A DNA stretch of 64,000 nucleotides from Kitasatospora sp. NBC_00240. Lineage in GTDB: Bacteria > Actinomycetota > Actinomycetes > Streptomycetales > Streptomycetaceae. This document shows positions 61,289 to 64,000 of the stretch, piece after piece. Location: assembly GCF_026342405.1 (NCBI RefSeq), contig NZ_JAPEMU010000001.1:868001-932000 (forward strand), given 5' to 3'. Each line of letters opens with the position of its first letter. Within the stretch, counting starts at the first letter, position 1. The translations under genes were made by a program, and so were the position numbers. The notes beneath the pieces are model-generated. The model did not search any database. It saw only the letters and a program-made list of their open reading frames with translations, and was not told the origin of the DNA.

Positions 61289-63589
61289 TCAGCGGCCGTA
61301 GACGTTGACGTCCCAGAGCGAGTACCCCCAGGCGTTGTTGACCCGCTTGGTGAAGGAGAGCCGGACGTAGCGTCCGCTCCCGTTGAGCCCGGTCAGGTCG
61401 ACCACCCCGCCGGTGCCGGCCGTGGTGGACCACAGAGTGGTCCAGGTGGTGCCGTCGGTGGACACCTGGACCTGGTAGGCCGTGGCGTAGGCCGCCTCCC
61501 AGTTCAACCGCACGCCGGTGACCTGGCGGACCGTGCCGAGGTCGATCCGCAACCACTGCGGGTCGGCGTAGGCGCTGGTCCAGCGGGTGCTGGAATCGCC
61601 GTCCACCGCGTAGGCGAGGGCGCGGGCGCTGTTGAGGGTGCTGGAGGCGGTGATCGGCGCCCGCAGCGCCAGGTCGGGGACGGCAACCGCGGACGCCTTG
61701 GCCAGGAAGGTGTCGGCCACCCCGGTGGCGACCTTCTGGCGGATCGCCGCGATGTCGGTGCGCTGGGTGCCGAGGGTGGACTGCAGGCTCGCGGCCTTGC
61801 TGCCGTCACCGCTCGCCGCCGCCTGCACCAGCCGGACGGCCGTCTGCCCGGCCAGCCCGTAGCGGGTGTGCTTGTTCAGCCAGGGCTCTGCCTGGCTGAG
61901 GAACTCGGCGTTGCCGAGCCTGGCCGTGAGCACCGACTGCGCCGATGCCATCTGCCCGAACCAGTCGTACAGCGCCTGCCCGGAGTTGGTGAGGCTCCTG
62001 CCCGCGGAGTAGTCCGACCAGAAGGTCGCCGCGAGGGCGGTCAGGGTCGGCGACTCGGTGGTGGTGAGGATGGAGGAGTAGTTGTTCTCGGCGAACACCC
62101 GCAGCGCCCGGTAGGCCTGGGTGTCACCGTGCGCGAACTCCAGCAGCGAGTTGTTCCAGGAGGCGCCGGCACTGTAGGCGGCGGGATTCCAGGTGTAGTC
62201 GGCGATGGTGTACAGCGGGATCAACGAGGCCTGGTACTGGATGGCCTGATTGGCCGTCAAGCCGACGGTGGCGGTGTCGAGGTCCTTGCTGCGGCCCTGC
62301 AGCGGGCCGAGCAGCAGCCGGTCGGTGACGTAGTCGTTGACCGGGTAGTTGTCGAAGATCAGCAGCGGACGTCCGCCGAACTGGGCCTTCACGGTGGTCG
62401 CCTGCGCGGTGGTGATGGTGCCGGAGTCCACGTCGGTGCCGGTCCAGTAGACGGTGGTCCCGGACGGGATCAGGGCGCTCAGGCGGGTGCGGTAGGTGCT
62501 GGCGGCGGTGCCCCAGTAGCCGGTGGGGATGGTGATCAGGTCGGCACCGCTGTGGGTGGCGATGAAGTTCTTCTGGACGTAGTTGAGGACGTGGGCCTGC
62601 GCGGCGGCGAGCGGACTGGCGTCGGAGCCGAAGGCATCGTTGTCGGATGAGCAGGTGAATGTCTGGCTGACGTCGTCCCAGCCGATGATGAAGGTGCGTA
62701 CGCCCTGGTCGTAGACCTGCTGGAGCCGGTCGGTGAGCGCGTCCAGATCGGACTGCAGGCCGTGGCAGATTCCGGCGGAGGGGGTCAGCGGGGCCTCGGG
62801 GTTGATCCGGTACATCACGTCCACGTGCTGTCGCCGGCCCCGGGCCACGACTTCCGCGATGTGGGGCAGCTCGGCGGTCGGGTAGAGGACGCGCCAGGTC
62901 GAGCCGGAGATCCTCGGGTCGTTGGCGGGCATGAAGGAGAAGGCGTTCATCTTGTGGGCGGCGAGGAAGTCCACCTCGGCGTCCTCGTCCGCGGCGGACC
63001 AGGGGGTGCCGTGGAAGATCTCCTTGCCACCGCGGTGGGCGAACCCGGGCCAGTCGCGGACGGTCACTCCGGGCAGGGTGTGCGTGGTGGCGGCCCCGGT
63101 CAGTAGTTGGCGCAGGGTCTGCGCGGCGTAGAAGGTCCCGGCCTCGTCCACGCCGGACAGTACGGCGACCTGGCCGATGCCGGCGGTGCCGGTCGCCAGC
63201 CGGTAGCCGCCGGACGCCAGTCCGGACGGACCGGAGGCCCCGATCTCGGTGAGGAGTCCGGCGCTGTAGGAGTTCTCGGCCGGTCCGCCGACGGAGACGG
63301 TCAGGGCGGCGCTGCTCGGGGTGGCTTCGGTGGTCACCTTCGCCCCGGCGGAGCGCAGGGCAGCGGTGACCACGTCCACCGCCGCCGGGTCGGCCCCGCT
63401 CGGGGCGAGCAGTTTGACCTCGGCCGGAATCGCCAGATCGGAGCCGGTGGCCTGGATGGACTGCGGGGTCGGTGAGACCACCGGCAGAACGGTGGCCGCC
63501 TCGGCACGGGGCGGTGGCCCGGCGAAGGCCAGGCCGACGGCAAGACTTGCGGCCAGCGCGACTGCGCTCAACGGACGGGCGATGGACAT
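61289..63589 (-). CDS. Secreted GH84 beta-N-acetylhexosaminidase with CBM32 domain
   Basis: 766 residues from the ATG at 63589 (GAGGA 6 nt upstream), with a signal peptide to about residue 29 (AEA-ATV). N-terminal alpha/beta domain: VVSPTPQSIQATGSDLAIPA and VLSGVDEAGTFYAAQTLRQL. The barrel starts RDWPGFAHRGGKEIFHGTPW and holds the catalytic Asp pair in FIIGWDDVSQTF (about 303-304). Then TVYWTGTDVDSGTITTAQAT and FDNYPVNDYV, also family-typical. The C-terminal CBM32 is at about 635-766 (YADPQWLRIDLGTVRQVTGV). GH84 enzymes remove beta-linked GlcNAc by substrate-assisted catalysis and include hyaluronidase-like forms. It begins 10 nt after the stop of the ABC gene upstream, which suggests co-transcription. 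Confidence 0.9.
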   Translation of the reverse strand: MSIARPLSAVALAASLAVGLAFAGPPPRAEAATVLPVVSPTPQSIQATGSDLAIPAEVKLLAPSGADPAAVDVVTAALRSAGAKVTTEATPSSAALTVSVGGPAENSYSAGLLTEIGASGPSGLASGGYRLATGTAGIGQVAVLSGVDEAGTFYAAQTLRQLLTGAATTHTLPGVTVRDWPGFAHRGGKEIFHGTPWSAADEDAEVDFLAAHKMNAFSFMPANDPRISGSTWRVLYPTAELPHIAEVVARGRRQHVDVMYRINPEAPLTPSAGICHGLQSDLDALTDRLQQVYDQGVRTFIIGWDDVSQTFTCSSDNDAFGSDASPLAAAQAHVLNYVQKNFIATHSGADLITIPTGYWGTAASTYRTRLSALIPSGTTVYWTGTDVDSGTITTAQATTVKAQFGGRPLLIFDNYPVNDYVTDRLLLGPLQGRSKDLDTATVGLTANQAIQYQASLIPLYTIADYTWNPAAYSAGASWNNSLLEFAHGDTQAYRALRVFAENNYSSILTTTESPTLTALAATFWSDYSAGRSLTNSGQALYDWFGQMASAQSVLTARLGNAEFLSQAEPWLNKHTRYGLAGQTAVRLVQAAASGDGSKAASLQSTLGTQRTDIAAIRQKVATGVADTFLAKASAVAVPDLALRAPITASSTLNSARALAYAVDGDSSTRWTSAYADPQWLRIDLGTVRQVTGVRLNWEAAYATAYQVQVSTDGTTWTTLWSTTAGTGGVVDLTGLNGSGRYVRLSFTKRVNNAWGYSLWDVNVYGR

Positions 63590-63599
63590 GGCGGAATCC

Positions 63600-64000
63600 T
63601 CACTTCCCACTGTTCTGAAGAGGTGACCGTTCATCAAGGGAGGCGTGGCACGCCTCGGCGAGCGTGCCCTGCTCACGCACACCGAGTTCGGACAGCAGGC
63701 GGCGGCGCAGCCCGGCGAAGGCCGGGGTGCCACGGGTGCGGTCGGGATCCAGGCCCTCCTGGTGCAGGTCCAGGTCCAACGAGATCCGGCCGGCCGTCAG
63801 CACCAGTACCCGGTCGGCGAGGACCAGTGCCTCGTCCACGTCATGGGTGACCAGGAGGACGGCGGGGCGGTGTCGCGCGCACAGCCGGACCAGCAGGGCG
63901 TGCATCCGGATCCGGGTCAGCGCGTCCAGGGCCCCGAAGGGCTCGTCCAGCAGCAGCAGGCCCGGCTCGCGGATCAACGCCCGTGCCAAGGCGGCGCGTT
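63600..64000 (-). CDS. ABC transporter ATP-binding protein (nitrate/sulfonate/taurine type), partial at right edge
   Basis: The last 133 residues are visible. RAALARALIREPGLLLLDEP is the region just after the signature plus Walker B, FGALDALTR is the D-loop of SsuB/TauB-type ATPases, and LLVTHDVDEALVLADRVLVL is the H-loop. The C-terminal segment ends ERSPLQNSGK. The signature and Walker A lie outside the window. It points towards the GH84 gene 10 nt away, an unusual partnership for this transporter type. Confidence 0.85.
   Translation of the reverse strand, partial: RAALARALIREPGLLLLDEPFGALDALTRIRMHALLVRLCARHRPAVLLVTHDVDEALVLADRVLVLTAGRISLDLDLHQEGLDPDRTRGTPAFAGLRRRLLSELGVREQGTLAEACHASLDERSPLQNSGK

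Overview
The window is very GC-rich, with strongly GC-biased third codon positions, Tat and Sec signal peptides, ricin-type lectin modules, hybrid sugar-responsive regulators and an LAxTG wall-anchor motif. All of this fits a Streptomycetaceae chromosome (Streptomyces, Kitasatospora or a close relative), probably an accessory arm region devoted to complex carbohydrate use. The assignment is by overall look; no rRNA, tRNA or housekeeping marker is present to settle the genus.

Layout. 1-5.7 kb: a secreted GH27 enzyme running off the left edge, then manA, a ROK sugar kinase and a LacI regulator, all on the minus strand. 5.9-12 kb: a divergent CUT2 sugar ABC operon (ATPase, permease, binding protein), an unrecognised secreted protein, and an orphan copy of the binding protein. 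12.2-16.6 kb: a GntR/LacI-type hybrid regulator and a secreted beta-propeller protein with a lectin module inserted in the propeller. 16.9-27.2 kb: a locus bracketed by two paralogous DeoR/LacI-type hybrid regulators. It holds a sugar isomerase-like TIM barrel, a DUF2264/GH154 protein, a CUT1 ABC transporter without its ATPase, and a 2-hydroxyacid dehydrogenase. 27.4-37.5 kb: an island of regulators and mobile DNA, with two anti-sigma-type ATPases and the debris of a third, a large LuxR (LAL) gene broken into pieces around a GNAT gene, a 159-bp MITE, two intact insertion sequences and at least three transposase remnants. One secreted DUF3472/ricin protein sits within it. 37.5-46.8 kb: a xylose-type ABC operon and large secreted GH3 and GH59 enzymes. 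47.2-52.5 kb: a second GntR/LacI-type hybrid regulator, a PL8 lyase remnant, a ricin remnant, an intact GH27 enzyme, a LacI fragment and a truncated GH105 gene. 52.8-54.2 kb: a wall-anchored metalloprotease. 54.7-59.4 kb: a five-gene operon (SIS sugar isomerase, ROK kinase, PfkB kinase with a frameshift, class II aldolase, glpX) that looks like a galactosamine/tagatose-6-phosphate route. 59.6-64 kb: a propeller/CBM32 protein, a GH84 hexosaminidase with CBM32, and the end of a nitrate/taurine-type ABC ATPase at the right edge.

How it fits together. Secreted hydrolases (GH27, GH59, GH3, GH84, propeller proteins) release sugars. At least three ABC importers take them in, and kinases, isomerases, an aldolase and a bisphosphatase pass them to central metabolism. 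The two pairs of hybrid regulators have an HTH of one family and a LacI-type sugar-sensing domain. They and the LacI protein have recurring palindromic or repeated sequences upstream, which suggests several small sugar-specific regulons. Remnants of PL8 and GH105, together with GH154, GH84 and the galactosamine-type operon, hint that the locus once handled, and may still handle, a uronic-acid/amino-sugar polymer.
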